A program made the position numbers and the translations under genes. Shown here in pieces: positions 1 through 9,395 of a stretch of DNA of 49,726 nt; position 1 is the stretch's first letter, and every line of letters begins with the position of its first letter. A model generated the notes under the pieces. The model saw only the letters and a list, made by a program, of their open reading frames with translations, searched no databases and had not been told where the DNA came from. Source of the stretch: Comamonadaceae bacterium (GTDB taxonomy: Bacteria; Pseudomonadota; Gammaproteobacteria; Burkholderiales; Burkholderiaceae_C); NCBI GenBank assembly GCA_947485165.1, contig CANKRG010000010.1, positions 1-49,726 of the forward strand, in the 5' to 3' direction.

Positions 1-30
1 AGCGAACACCGTGTCTTGATCAGCGGGCAT
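1..30 (-). CDS. Possible 5' end of a divergent gene (partial)
   Basis: Reading leftward from an ATG at 28-30 gives an open frame of ten codons (MPADQDTVFA) that runs off the window. A divergent regulator gene next to iolC would be a normal arrangement for inositol clusters, but ten codons cannot identify a family. No clear ribosome binding site is seen upstream of this ATG. The call is weak; the stretch could equally be intergenic. Confidence 0.2.
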   Translation of the reverse strand, partial: MPADQDTVFA

Positions 31-65
31 AAAACTGTTATTTTCAGGTAAATCAACTGCCGTCC

Positions 66-121
66 TTCCCGCGAAGGCGGGAATCTATCGTGGCGCTTGT
101 GGATTCCCGCCTTCGCGGGAA
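66..121. repeat. Inverted repeat, 20-bp arms (family D)
   Basis: The arms at 66-85 and 102-121 are perfect reverse complements (core TTCCCGCGAAGGCGGGAA) separated by 16 bases. The unit can form a very stable hairpin on either strand. This 'CCCGCGAAGGCGGG' type of element is widespread in proteobacterial genomes as an intergenic repeat. Here it lies between iolC and whatever is to the left, about 100 bases upstream of the iolC start, where it could insulate the two transcription units. Confidence 0.85.
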
Positions 122-183
122 TGGCGGATGTGATAAATATTTAGGTTGAACTGTTAAAAATAGAAAAAATTTACCAAATAAGT

Positions 184-218
184 TTTCAAAGAGAAATATA
201 TTTCCGTATAATTTCTCT
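184..218 (+). promoter_or_regulatory. iolC promoter with overlapping palindromic operator
   Basis: A perfect -10 box TATAAT lies at 207-212, with a partial -35 (TTTCAA, 184-189) at 17-base spacing. The iolC ATG is at 221, only 8 bases beyond the -10, so a transcript from this promoter would be essentially leaderless. A perfect 12-base palindrome GAAATATATTTC (193-204) sits in the spacer, and a wider inverted repeat AGAGAAAT/ATTTCTCT (190-197 and 211-218) brackets the -10. Placement fits a repressor site, for example for an inositol-responsive RpiR or LacI type regulator; the regulator itself is inferred. Confidence 0.6.
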
Positions 219-220
219 TC

Positions 221-2176
221 ATGTCACAAACTTTTAATTTCCCCACTGATCGCCGTATTGATATGGCTTGTTTAGGCCGGCTTGCTGTCGATCTATACGC
301 GCAGCAATTTGGCAGTCGCTTAGAAGATGCGCGCAGCATGTCTATGTACTTGGGCGGCAGCTCGGCCAACCTGGCTTTTGGTGTCGCGCGTTTGGGGCTG
401 AAGAGCGCCATGATTTCACGTGTGGGCAATGAGCAAATGGGGCGATTTTTGACCGAATCTTTGCAGCAAGAAGGCTGCGATACCAGCCAAGTGCAAGTTG
501 ACGAAGAGCGTTTAACAGCGCTTGTATTGCTGGGATTAAAAGACAAAGACACTTTCCCATTGCTCTTTGTGCGTGAAAACTGTGCAGACATGGCTGTGGA
601 TGCCCGCTTGATTGACGAGTCTTTCATCGCCTCGTGCCGCTCATTGGCCATCACAGGGACGCATTTGTCCACGCCTGTGACGCGCAAAGCTTCCATGACT
701 GCGTTGGCGTATGCCAAGCGTCATCAGGTCATTCGCGTGCTTGATATTGATTTTCGGCCCGTGCTGTGGGGTTTGACCTCACGCGGCGCGGGCGACAACC
801 GCTATGTGGCAGATGCTAATGTCACCAAACAATTGCAAGAGGTGTTGTCTGAATTTGATTTGCTGGTAGGCACAGAAGAGGAGTTCTTTATTGCCGGCGG
901 TGCTAAAGGGACGAGCAATGATGATTTGATCGCCAGCTTACGTGCTGTGCGCGCGTTGAGCAAAGCGACATTGGTGGTTAAGCGCGGCGCACTGGGTTGT
1001 TGTGTGATTGAGGGCGATATTCCTGCAAATATCAATGATGCGCCCACTTACAAGGGTGAAAATGTTGAGGTTCTCAATGTGCTGGGCGCTGGTGATGCGT
1101 TCTTGTCAGGTTTGATGGCTAGCTTACTGCAGGGCAAAACCTGGGCAGAATCAACGCGGGTGGCCAACGCTTGCGGCGCTATCGTGGTGTCTCGCCATGC
1201 GTGCTCGGCAGCCATGCCCACGCCGGCTGAATTGGGGCATTGGTTTGGTGGCTCACGAAATCCGAAAGTAGATGCCGATCAACAGTTGGCGCATTTACAC
1301 CGCGTCACAGCGGCAAGGCCAGATTGGAGCGAATTGTGCGTGATGGCATTTGACCACCGAAGCCAGTTTTTTGACATGGTACGTGAGGCTAGCGCTAATG
1401 AATCGCGCATTCCTGCATTGAAGAAATTATTGGTCAAGGCTGCTGAGCAAGTTGAGCATAGCCATCAGATGCAAGGTCACACTGGCGTCTTGATCGATGG
1501 CGGCGCTTATGGTGCAGATGCGCTGGCCAATGCCACGGGTCGAGGCTGGTGGGTGGGGCGACCGGTTGAGTTACCCGGCTCGCGCCCTTTGCGATTTGAC
1601 GGCACGCGCTCTATCGGCAGTGCTTTGATCCATTGGCCGACTGAGCAAGTGGTGAAATGCCTGGTTCATTACCACCCAGACGATACGTTTGAATTGCGCT
1701 TGGAGCAAGAACAAAAAGTGCTGGAGCTGTGGGAAGCTACGCGCGCGAGTGGCAACGAATTGCTGTTAGAAATCATTTGCCCTACAGCGATGACGCCAGC
1801 TGGAACGCAAGATGCAGCGGTGCTGCGATCAATCAAACGTTTCTACAACATTGGGGTTAAACCTGAGTGGTGGAAGCTCGCACCCATGCAAACGCAGGGA
1901 TGGGCAGAGCTAGCGACCTTGGTTGCTGAACGAGATCCGCATTGCCGTGGCGCGGTTATTTTGGGTTTGAACCAACCATTGCAAGTCTTAGCCGACAGTT
2001 TTGCATCAGCCACCAACCCTATTGTGAAGGGCTTCATGGTTGGGCGTACCTTGTGGGCATCAGCATCTTTAAGTTGGTTGAAAAACGAGATCGATGACGA
2101 TGCGTTCGTAAAACAAGTCGCGCATAATTTTGCGACCTTGGTGGATGCTTGGCGCAAACGTCATTCGCATGTTTAG
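221..2176 (+). CDS. iolC: 5-dehydro-2-deoxygluconokinase fused to DUF2090 domain
   Basis: Phosphorylates 5-dehydro-2-deoxy-D-gluconate in myo-inositol catabolism. Residues about 15-345 are a PfkB-family sugar kinase: a GGSSAN substrate-binding stretch near residue 45 and the GAGDAF anion-hole and catalytic-base motif near 288-293. Residues about 350-645 match the DUF2090 domain (aldolase-like barrel), which proteobacterial IolC proteins often carry; it may supply the IolJ-type aldolase step, which is inference. At 651 residues it has the expected length for the fused form. The ATG at 221 gives the usual N-terminus, but there is no Shine-Dalgarno sequence in front, consistent with a leaderless message. 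First gene of the iol cluster; 39 bases separate it from iolD. Confidence 0.93.
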   Translation: MSQTFNFPTDRRIDMACLGRLAVDLYAQQFGSRLEDARSMSMYLGGSSANLAFGVARLGLKSAMISRVGNEQMGRFLTESLQQEGCDTSQVQVDEERLTALVLLGLKDKDTFPLLFVRENCADMAVDARLIDESFIASCRSLAITGTHLSTPVTRKASMTALAYAKRHQVIRVLDIDFRPVLWGLTSRGAGDNRYVADANVTKQLQEVLSEFDLLVGTEEEFFIAGGAKGTSNDDLIASLRAVRALSKATLVVKRGALGCCVIEGDIPANINDAPTYKGENVEVLNVLGAGDAFLSGLMASLLQGKTWAESTRVANACGAIVVSRHACSAAMPTPAELGHWFGGSRNPKVDADQQLAHLHRVTAARPDWSELCVMAFDHRSQFFDMVREASANESRIPALKKLLVKAAEQVEHSHQMQGHTGVLIDGGAYGADALANATGRGWWVGRPVELPGSRPLRFDGTRSIGSALIHWPTEQVVKCLVHYHPDDTFELRLEQEQKVLELWEATRASGNELLLEIICPTAMTPAGTQDAAVLRSIKRFYNIGVKPEWWKLAPMQTQGWAELATLVAERDPHCRGAVILGLNQPLQVLADSFASATNPIVKGFMVGRTLWASASLSWLKNEIDDDAFVKQVAHNFATLVDAWRKRHSHV

Positions 2177-2215
2177 TCAATAATCATCACAAGTAATCAA
2201 TTAAAACCGTAAGCT

Positions 2216-4084
2216 ATGAAAATCATACGACTCACCATGACACAGGCGTTGGTGCGCCATCTTGCCGCACTGCGTGTTGAATTGAGCGATGGCACTGTAG
2301 AGTCTTATTGTGGCGGTGTCTTTGCAATTTTTGGGCATGGCAATGTGGCTGGTCTGGGTGAAGCGCTTTGGCAAAACCGTGCTGAGTTGCCGACTTACCG
2401 CGCGCACAACGAGCAAGGCATGGCTTTGGCGGCGATTGCTTACAGCAAGGCGCAGTTTCGCCAGCGCATCATGGCTGTCAGCACCAGCATTGGCCCAGGC
2501 GCGACAAATTTAGTGACGGCAGCTGCGGTGGCGCATGTGAACCGTCTACCCGTGTTGCTGTTGCCGGGTGATACATTTGCCTCGCGAGCGCCTGACCCTG
2601 TGTTGCAGCAGATTGAAAGTTTTCAGAACGGTGACTGGAGCGCGAACGACACCCTCAGGCCTGTGACCCGCTATTTTGACCGCATCACCCGTGCGGAACA
2701 AATTTTGACGGCATTACCCAGAGCCATTTCGGTGATGACAGATCCCGCCAATTGCGGCCCTGTGTGCTTGGCGCTGCCGCAAGATGTGCAAACGCATGCG
2801 TTTGATTGCCCGGTTGACTTTTTGCAACCGGAATTAATTCGTTTTCGCCGGCCACCTGCAGATCAGAGAGAGTTGGAACGCGCAGCCCATCTGCTTAAAT
2901 CCGCAAAAAAACCGCTCATTGTTGCAGGTGGTGGCGTCCTTTACAGCCAAGCTTGGGAGGCTTTGCGTACTTTTGCGGAAATGCACGGCATACCGGTTGC
3001 TGAGACACACGGCGGCAAGAGCAGTTTGCCGTGGGATCATCCTTTGAATGTGGGGGGCATTGGTGTCGATGGCAGCCCAGCCGCCAATGCCTTGGCTGCA
3101 GAAGCTGATGTTGTGTTTGCGATTGGCACGCGCTTGCAAGATTTCACAACGGGTTCGCACGCTTTGTTTGCCAGAGCCAAGTTATTGAGTTTGAACGCAC
3201 AAAGCTTTGATGCGTCCAAATGGCATGGCACCTCGCTGGTCGCTGACGCGAATGTGGGTTTGGGGCAACTTCATTCGGCGATGGGTGATTGGAGCGCCGA
3301 TGTGCCCTGGACGCAGCACGCCAAAACATTGGCGGCGGTGTGGGTAAATCGTGTGACCGAGCTCACCACCGCCGTGCCCAAAGACGTGTTGCCCTACGAT
3401 GCCGAGGTGATTGGCGCGGTGCGTGATTCGCTGAATGACAATCATGGCGACAGCGGTAAAAAAGACGTCGTCGTCTGTGCCGCCGGCACCTTGCCTGCTG
3501 AATTGCACAAGCTGTGGCGTGCCAGTTCACCTGGCAACTACCACGTGGAATATGGTTTTTCCTGCATGGGCTATGAGATAGCGGGTGCGCTAGGTGCCAA
3601 GATGGCGCGACCCGACCAAGAGGTCATCGTCATGGTGGGTGATGGCTCCTACATGATGATGAACTCTGAAATTGCGACGTCGGTACTGTTGGGTAAAAAA
3701 ATCATCATTGTGGTGTTGGACAACCGGGGCTACGGTTGCATCAACCGGCTGCAAAACGCCTCAGGCACACCGAGCTTTAACAACATGCTGGATGACTGTG
3801 TGCCAGAGGGTGGTAGCTCAAGTCAAATCGACTTTGCCATGCACGCCAGAAGCTTGGGCGCACACGCAGTTCATGTTAAAGACATTGCAGAACTAAAAAC
3901 TGCCATGGTCAAAGCACGTGAAGCGACGATGACGCAGGCGATTGTGATTGACACCACGCACACGCGCGTCACCGCTGACGGCGGCTGCTGGTGGGAGGTG
4001 GCTATTCCAGAAGTGTCTGAACGTGCAGAAGTGCGTGAAGCGCACCAGCGCTACGTGGGTGCTAAAACGGCACAACGACTTTAA
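2216..4084 (+). CDS. iolD: 3D-(3,5/4)-trihydroxycyclohexane-1,2-dione hydrolase
   Basis: Thiamine-diphosphate enzyme that hydrolytically opens the ring of trihydroxycyclohexane-1,2-dione (diketo-inositol) to 5-deoxy-glucuronate. It has the three-domain acetolactate-synthase fold: N-terminal pyrimidine-binding domain with the catalytic Glu in HNEQGMA (about residue 65), a central domain, and a C-terminal pyrophosphate domain with GDGSYMMMNSE (about 475) and LDNRGYG (about 502). Length 622 is normal. The start MKIIRLTMTQALVRHL is the common IolD N-terminus, so the ATG at 2216 is preferred over the internal one at 2237. It follows iolC closely and precedes iolE by 65 bases. Confidence 0.95.
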   Translation: MKIIRLTMTQALVRHLAALRVELSDGTVESYCGGVFAIFGHGNVAGLGEALWQNRAELPTYRAHNEQGMALAAIAYSKAQFRQRIMAVSTSIGPGATNLVTAAAVAHVNRLPVLLLPGDTFASRAPDPVLQQIESFQNGDWSANDTLRPVTRYFDRITRAEQILTALPRAISVMTDPANCGPVCLALPQDVQTHAFDCPVDFLQPELIRFRRPPADQRELERAAHLLKSAKKPLIVAGGGVLYSQAWEALRTFAEMHGIPVAETHGGKSSLPWDHPLNVGGIGVDGSPAANALAAEADVVFAIGTRLQDFTTGSHALFARAKLLSLNAQSFDASKWHGTSLVADANVGLGQLHSAMGDWSADVPWTQHAKTLAAVWVNRVTELTTAVPKDVLPYDAEVIGAVRDSLNDNHGDSGKKDVVVCAAGTLPAELHKLWRASSPGNYHVEYGFSCMGYEIAGALGAKMARPDQEVIVMVGDGSYMMMNSEIATSVLLGKKIIIVVLDNRGYGCINRLQNASGTPSFNNMLDDCVPEGGSSSQIDFAMHARSLGAHAVHVKDIAELKTAMVKAREATMTQAIVIDTTHTRVTADGGCWWEVAIPEVSERAEVREAHQRYVGAKTAQRL

Positions 4085-4149
4085 ACGTGATGCTAGCAAA
4101 AGCCATACAATTTTTATCTCCAAACTTAACCCAGAAAGAAATTTAAACC

Positions 4150-5085
4150 ATGACTTGGAATGTACGCATCGGCATCAACCCTATCAGCTGGATGAATGAT
4201 GATCTGCCCGCACTAGGCGGCGAGACTTTGCTGGAGACGGCTTTGAAAGAAGGCAAAGAGATTGGCTATGTGGGTTTTGAGCTTGGTAACAAGTTCCCTA
4301 AAGATGGCCCAAGCTTGAAAGCTAAATTGGACGAGTTTGGTTTGGCATGCGTTTCTGGTTGGTACTCCGGGTTTTTGGCAGAAGTGCCGGCTGGACAAAC
4401 TGAGGCTGAGAGCGTTGCGGCAGAAATTGAGCGTTGTAAGTCACATATGAGCAAACTGCAATACAACGGCGTGAAAGTCGTTGTGTATGGTGAATGTGCG
4501 GGCACGATTCAGGGGCAGATTGATACGCCGGTGTCCAAACGCCCCCGTTTTGCCAGCGAAGCACTATGGGTTGCTTATGGCAAACGCTTGAATGCCTTTG
4601 GGGCACATTTGAAATCCACCTACGGCATCACTTTGGCTTACCACCACCACATGGGTGCTTATGTAGAATCGCCAGAGGATGTGGATCACCTGATGGCGGT
4701 GACTGACGCGCAATCCGTGGGTTTGCTGTACGATACAGGCCATGCCTATTTTGGCGGCGCAGTCGACCCACTCTTGCCACTTAAAAAACACATCAAACGC
4801 ATCGTTCACGTGCATTGCAAAGATGTGCGTCCCAAAGTCATTGCACAGTCGCGCAACGATGGGTGGAGCTTTTTGACCGGTGTCATCAATGGCACATTCA
4901 CCGTACCTGGCGACGGCGTGATTGACTATGAGGCTATTTTGTCAACGCTTAAAAATGCGGGTTATGAAGGCTGGCTGGTTGTAGAAGCCGAGCAAGACCC
5001 CGCAGTTGCGCCTAGTTATCAGTACGCTAAAAAAGGTTTTGACACCTTGCAAGCGATTGTTCACCGTTTGAACCAGGAGGCTTGA
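4150..5085 (+). CDS. iolE: Inosose dehydratase (2-keto-myo-inositol dehydratase)
   Basis: Removes water from scyllo-inosose to give the diketo compound used by IolD. It is a 311-residue TIM-barrel protein of the xylose-isomerase-like/AP-endonuclease-2 family. The N-terminus WNVRIGINPISWMNDDLP is characteristic of IolE. Metal-ligand candidates are the HVHCKDVRP stretch (about 219-227) and the VVEAEQDP stretch (about 277-284) near the C-terminus. A purine-rich AGAAAGAAA precedes the ATG. The iolB start follows after a single base, and the iolB ribosome binding site lies inside the last codons of iolE, suggesting translational coupling. Confidence 0.95.
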   Translation: MTWNVRIGINPISWMNDDLPALGGETLLETALKEGKEIGYVGFELGNKFPKDGPSLKAKLDEFGLACVSGWYSGFLAEVPAGQTEAESVAAEIERCKSHMSKLQYNGVKVVVYGECAGTIQGQIDTPVSKRPRFASEALWVAYGKRLNAFGAHLKSTYGITLAYHHHMGAYVESPEDVDHLMAVTDAQSVGLLYDTGHAYFGGAVDPLLPLKKHIKRIVHVHCKDVRPKVIAQSRNDGWSFLTGVINGTFTVPGDGVIDYEAILSTLKNAGYEGWLVVEAEQDPAVAPSYQYAKKGFDTLQAIVHRLNQEA

Positions 5086-5086
5086 T

Positions 5087-5902
5087 ATGGTCAGCCCACT
5101 GCTTGCCAAAGCTGCCCCGCAAGGGCGTGAAATTGTTAACGTGACGCCTGAGCGCGCGGGTTGGACGCATGTTGGTTTCCGTGCCCTTCGTTTGAAAACG
5201 GGTGAGACTGAAACTTTGCAAACTGAAGGACGCGAGCTGTGCTTGGTGGTGTTGGCTGGGACAGTCGACGTTACGGTTGACTCGCAGACCTACAGTCATT
5301 TGGGTACGCGCAACAGCGTTTTTGATGAAATTTCACCGGCTGCCGTCTATGTACCCGCTGGTAAAACGGTCATCGTACGGGCTGAGCGTGACTCGGAAAT
5401 AGCGCTCTGTACCGCGCCTGCGGGCAAAAATGACAACCATGAAAGCCGCCAGGTTCGCGTGATTGACCCTGCCAGCATGCGCCGCAGTGTGCGCGGTAAA
5501 GGTACCAACACCCGTTACATTTGCGACATTTTGCCGCACGACGACCCTAGGGCGGATCATTTGCTGGTTGTCGAGGTGGTCACGCCAGCCAGCCATTCGT
5601 CCAGCTACCCGCCGCACAAGCACGACGTTGAGCAACCACCGGTGGAAACCTTGCTGGAAGAAACCTACTACCATCGCCTTAACCCGCCGCAAGGCTTTGC
5701 TTTCCAAAGGGTATACACTGACGACAGAAGCATTGATGAAGCCTGCGCTGTGGAAGACCATGACGTCGTGATGGTGCCACGCGGCTACCACCCCGTCACC
5801 GCGCCGCACGGTTATGACTTGTACTATCTCAATGTGATGGCAGGGCCAAATCGATTTTGGGTATTCAAGAACGATCCAGCACACGAGTGGATGCTGAAGT
5901 AA
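5087..5902 (+). CDS. iolB: 5-deoxy-glucuronate isomerase
   Basis: Isomerises 5-deoxy-D-glucuronate to 5-dehydro-2-deoxy-D-gluconate, the substrate of IolC. It is a 271-residue bicupin of the KduI/IolB family. The C-terminal cupin contains the metal-site run PPHKHDVEQPP (about 176-186) followed by a conserved EETYYHRL stretch. The ATG at 5087 has a strong AGGAGG seven bases upstream, inside the end of iolE. The pathway order in the cell (E, D, B, C, A) is thus carried by genes in the order C, D, E, B, A. Confidence 0.95.
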   Translation: MVSPLLAKAAPQGREIVNVTPERAGWTHVGFRALRLKTGETETLQTEGRELCLVVLAGTVDVTVDSQTYSHLGTRNSVFDEISPAAVYVPAGKTVIVRAERDSEIALCTAPAGKNDNHESRQVRVIDPASMRRSVRGKGTNTRYICDILPHDDPRADHLLVVEVVTPASHSSSYPPHKHDVEQPPVETLLEETYYHRLNPPQGFAFQRVYTDDRSIDEACAVEDHDVVMVPRGYHPVTAPHGYDLYYLNVMAGPNRFWVFKNDPAHEWMLK

Positions 5903-5975
5903 CACCGCCACCCATGTGTTTCTACTGCTTATTTAAGCTCTATATTTTGTAATTTTTTTATATTTCGAGGTTTTC

Positions 5976-7493
5976 ATGAGTTCATCCACAATCACTAATA
6001 TCGGTCACTACATTTCAGGCCAGCGAATCGCAGGTCAACACCGCAGTCAAGATGTTTTCAACCCCGCTACGGGAGCAGTAACTGGTCGCGTTGCATTAGC
6101 CGACAGTGCCGCAGTCGATGCCGCAGTCGCAGCCGCTCAAGCCGCTTTCCCTGCTTGGTCAGACACACCGCCGTTGCGCCGCGCACGCGTGATGTTCAAG
6201 TTTTTAGAGCTGTTGAACGCGAATAAAGACAAGCTGGCACACCTCATCACCGCCGAGCACGGCAAGGTGTTCACAGATGCACAAGGCGAAGTCGCCCGTG
6301 GCATTGACATCGTTGAGTTTGCTTGCGGTATGCCGCAATTGCTGAAAGGCGATTTCACCGACCAGGTTTCCACCGGCATGGACAACTGGACATTGCGCCA
6401 GCCGCTGGGCGTGTGCGCGGGTATCACGCCGTTCAATTTCCCGGTGATGGTGCCGATGTGGATGTTCCCGGTGGCGATTGCTGCGGGCAACACCTTTGTC
6501 CTCAAACCCAGCCCGATTGACCCGTCCGCCTCGCTCTTGATGGCCGATTTGTTCAAGCAGGCGGGTCTCCCCGATGGCGTCTTCAACGTGGTGCAGGGCG
6601 ACAAAGAGGCGGTTGATGCGTTGTTGGTGCACCCTGATGTCAAGGCCGTCAGCTTCGTCGGCTCCACGCCGATTGCCAACTACATTTATGAAACTGGCGC
6701 GCACCATGGCAAACGGGTGCAAGCCCTAGGTGGCGCGAAAAACCACATGGTTGTCATGCCGGATGCGGATTTGGAGCAATCGGTGGATGCTTTGATCGGC
6801 GCAGCCTATGGTTCAGCGGGCGAGCGTTGCATGGCGATCTCTGTCGCCGTGCTGGTGGGCGACGTGGCAGACAAAATCATCCCCATGATTGCCGCGCGTG
6901 CCAAAACCTTGAAAATCAAAAACGGCATCCACTTGGACGCTGAAATGGGCCCTATCGTCACCCAAGCGGCGCATGAACGGATCACTGGCTACATCATGGC
7001 GGGTGAAATGCAGGGTGCTGATTTGCTGGTTGACGGCCGTCAATTTACGGGCAAAGACGCAGGTGAAGGTTCCGAAAATGGTTATTGGATGGGTGGCACG
7101 CTGTTTGACAACGTCACGCCAGACATGCGCATTTACAAAGAAGAAATTTTTGGCCCCGTATTGAGTTGCGTGCGCGTGCCCGACTTTGCCAGCGCGGTCG
7201 ATCTGATCAACGCCCATGAGTTTGGCAACGGCGTCAGCTGCTACACCAGCGACGGCAATGTGGCGCGCGAGTTCAGCCGCCGCATCCAAGTCGGCATGGT
7301 CGGTATCAACGTGCCAATCCCTGTGCCTATGGCTTGGCATGGTTTTGGCGGCTGGAAACGCAGCCTGTTTGGTGACATGCACGCCTATGGCGAAGAGGGT
7401 GTGCGCTTTTACACCAAGCAAAAATCCATCATGCAGCGCTGGTCGTCAAGCATCGCCAAAGGTGCTGAATTTGTGATGCCAACTTCCAAATAA
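5976..7493 (+). CDS. iolA: (Methyl)malonate-semialdehyde dehydrogenase, CoA-acylating
   Basis: Oxidises malonate semialdehyde (from inositol) or methylmalonate semialdehyde (from valine) to acetyl-CoA or propionyl-CoA with NAD and CoA. It is an aldehyde-dehydrogenase family protein of 505 residues. The catalytic Cys is in GSAGERCMA (Cys285), and the usual ALDH general-base Glu region reads [11 protein letters not shown], typical of the CoA-dependent subfamily. C-terminal GWKRSLFGD and KEEIFGPVL motifs are present. Placement after iolB supports the inositol role (iolA); mmsA would be the name in valine clusters. The ATG follows CGAGG by six bases. Confidence 0.93.
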   Translation: MSSSTITNIGHYISGQRIAGQHRSQDVFNPATGAVTGRVALADSAAVDAAVAAAQAAFPAWSDTPPLRRARVMFKFLELLNANKDKLAHLITAEHGKVFTDAQGEVARGIDIVEFACGMPQLLKGDFTDQVSTGMDNWTLRQPLGVCAGITPFNFPVMVPMWMFPVAIAAGNTFVLKPSPIDPSASLLMADLFKQAGLPDGVFNVVQGDKEAVDALLVHPDVKAVSFVGSTPIANYIYETGAHHGKRVQALGGAKNHMVVMPDADLEQSVDALIGAAYGSAGERCMAISVAVLVGDVADKIIPMIAARAKTLKIKNGIHLDAEMGPIVTQAAHERITGYIMAGEMQGADLLVDGRQFTGKDAGEGSENGYWMGGTLFDNVTPDMRIYKEEIFGPVLSCVRVPDFASAVDLINAHEFGNGVSCYTSDGNVAREFSRRIQVGMVGINVPIPVPMAWHGFGGWKRSLFGDMHAYGEEGVRFYTKQKSIMQRWSSSIAKGAEFVMPTSK

Positions 7494-7526
7494 ATTGACC
7501 CCACGCTTGTCACTGCGTGTATTGCG

Positions 7527-7569
7527 CTGCCCCCCTAGGGAGCCGCGCCTTGCTTGGGGCGGCCCGGCG
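7527..7569. repeat. GC-rich intergenic repeat (family C)
   Basis: The unit begins CTGCCCCCCTAGGG and ends GGGGCGGCCCGGCG. It lies between iolA and the GMC oxidoreductase gene. A second unit with the same beginning (CTGCCCCCCGAGGGGGC), nearly the same length and a similar end occurs inside the histidine kinase gene at 23745-23793. The short palindrome CCCCCTAGGG and the GCCGCGCC/GGGCGGC segments can pair, so it may act as a weak terminator after iolA. Confidence 0.65.
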
Positions 7570-7615
7570 CTGCGGCGTCAGCTAGCCGTTATCACTTTCG
7601 GGTGTAATACAGCCT

Positions 7616-9343
7616 ATGTCTGAACCAATATTCGATTACATCATCATCGGCGCCGGTACGGCCGGCTGCCTGCTGGCCAACCGCCTGAGTGCCAATGCCT
7701 CCAAGCGCGTTTTGCTCATTGAAGCGGGGCGCAAAGACGATTACCACTGGATTCACATTCCCGTGGGCTACCTCTATTGCATCGGCAACCCACGCACGGA
7801 TTGGCTTTACAAGACCGAACCTGACCCGGGTTTGAACGGTCGCCAATTGCGCTACCCACGCGGCAAGGTGCTGGGCGGTAGCAGCAGCATCAATGGCATG
7901 ATCTACATGCGTGGTCAAGCGCGTGACTATGACCAGTGGGCCAAGCTGACCGGGGACGACACCTGGACGTGGGACAACGCCTTGCCGTACTTCAAACTGC
8001 ACGAAGACCACTACAAAGGCGGTGATGCCTTGCACGGCGCGCGTGGTGTGGCGTCAGAGTTGCTCCCAGCCAATGGGAATGAATACCAAAAAGTTCTGCG
8101 GTATCGCCAAGCCGGTGGCGAATGGCGCATCGAAAAGCAACGCTTGCGCTGGGATATGTTGGACGCTTTCTCGGAAGCGGCGCAACAAGCGGGCATTCCT
8201 GCGACTGACGATTTCAACCGTGGCGACAACGAGGGCGTGGGCTACTTCGAAGTCAACCAAAAAAACGGCTGGCGCTGGAACACCGCCAAAGCGTTTCTAC
8301 GTCCCACATGTTATGCCCGCCCGAATTTTGAAATGTGGACAGGAACGCAGGTCGCCAAGCTGGTGGTTGAAACACAAGCAGGTGCTGATGGCACACAGCA
8401 GCGCTGCACGGGCGTGCAGGTATGGAGTGGGACTGAGTTGGTGACAGTGCAGTGCCGAGGTGAGGTGATTTTGAGCGCCGGCAGCATAGGAACCCCCCAG
8501 ATTCTGCAACTGTCAGGCATAGGGCCTGCTGCAGTGTTGCGCGGCAAAGGTGTTGATGTTGTGCATGACTTGCCGGGGGTGGGTGAAAACCTGCAAGACC
8601 ACTTGCAAATCCGCAGCGTCTACAAAGTGAAGTCGCCTACCGGCATAGACATCAGCCTCAACACACAGGCCAACAGCTTGTTGGGCAAAGCCAAGATTGG
8701 TTTGGAGTATTTGTTCAAGCAAACGGGTCCCATGAGCATGGCTCCTTCGCAATTAGGCGCGTTCACCCGCAGCTCGCCAGATCAGCTGTATCCGAACATT
8801 GAATACCACGTACAGCCGCTGAGCTTGGACGCTTTTGGCGAGCCTTTGCACAATTTCGCAGCCTTCACAGCCAGTGTGTGCAATTTGAACCCCACCAGCC
8901 GTGGCAGTGTGCACATCAAGAGCAACCAGTTCACCGATGCGCCAGCCATTGCACCCAATTACTTGAGTACGGCTGAGGATAGGCAAGTTGCGGCAGATTC
9001 ATTGCGCGTCACGCGCAAGATTGTGTCGCAAAGTGCGTTGGCCAAGTACCAACCTGAAGAGTTCAAGCCAGGCATCCAGTACCAAACGGACGAAGAGCTG
9101 GCAAAATTGGCTGGCGATATCGCCACAACCATTTTCCACCCCGTCGGGACGGCCAAAATGGGTGTGCAGCAAGATGCCATGGCGGTGGTCGATTCGCGCT
9201 TAAAAGTACATGGCATCGCCGGTTTGCGCGTCGTAGATGCCAGCGTGATGCCGCTCATCACCAGCGGCAACACCAACTCTCCAACCTTGATGCTGGCTGA
9301 AAAAGCCGCAGAGTGGATCTCCCAAGATGCGCAAAGCCGGTAA
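7616..9343 (+). CDS. GMC-family FAD-dependent oxidoreductase
   Basis: Glucose-methanol-choline family flavoprotein, 575 residues, likely oxidising an alcohol. The N-terminus has the ADP-binding fold DYIIIGAGTAGCLLANRL (about 6-23) ending in an acidic strand (LLIEAG). The GMC signature GKVLGGSSSINGMIYMRG follows at about 83-100. The active-site His is in TIFHPVGTAKMG (His508) and the C-terminal Asn in SGNTNSPTLM (about 552). Choline dehydrogenase and various alcohol dehydrogenases share this plan, so the substrate is not assigned. It sits 122 bases after iolA with a repeat between, so it may or may not belong to the iol operon; a role in polyol oxidation is conjecture. Confidence 0.88.
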   Translation: MSEPIFDYIIIGAGTAGCLLANRLSANASKRVLLIEAGRKDDYHWIHIPVGYLYCIGNPRTDWLYKTEPDPGLNGRQLRYPRGKVLGGSSSINGMIYMRGQARDYDQWAKLTGDDTWTWDNALPYFKLHEDHYKGGDALHGARGVASELLPANGNEYQKVLRYRQAGGEWRIEKQRLRWDMLDAFSEAAQQAGIPATDDFNRGDNEGVGYFEVNQKNGWRWNTAKAFLRPTCYARPNFEMWTGTQVAKLVVETQAGADGTQQRCTGVQVWSGTELVTVQCRGEVILSAGSIGTPQILQLSGIGPAAVLRGKGVDVVHDLPGVGENLQDHLQIRSVYKVKSPTGIDISLNTQANSLLGKAKIGLEYLFKQTGPMSMAPSQLGAFTRSSPDQLYPNIEYHVQPLSLDAFGEPLHNFAAFTASVCNLNPTSRGSVHIKSNQFTDAPAIAPNYLSTAEDRQVAADSLRVTRKIVSQSALAKYQPEEFKPGIQYQTDEELAKLAGDIATTIFHPVGTAKMGVQQDAMAVVDSRLKVHGIAGLRVVDASVMPLITSGNTNSPTLMLAEKAAEWISQDAQSR

Positions 9344-9395
9344 TTGGTAATTCTTAGTGTCAAAAACAATCAAAAAGTAACCAAAGTGCGGGAAA

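Noticed and set aside
7616-9343. GMC oxidoreductase as a substitute for the missing inositol dehydrogenase (iolG)
   Set aside because: Only proximity supports it; iolG may lie just outside the window and GMC enzymes have many substrates.
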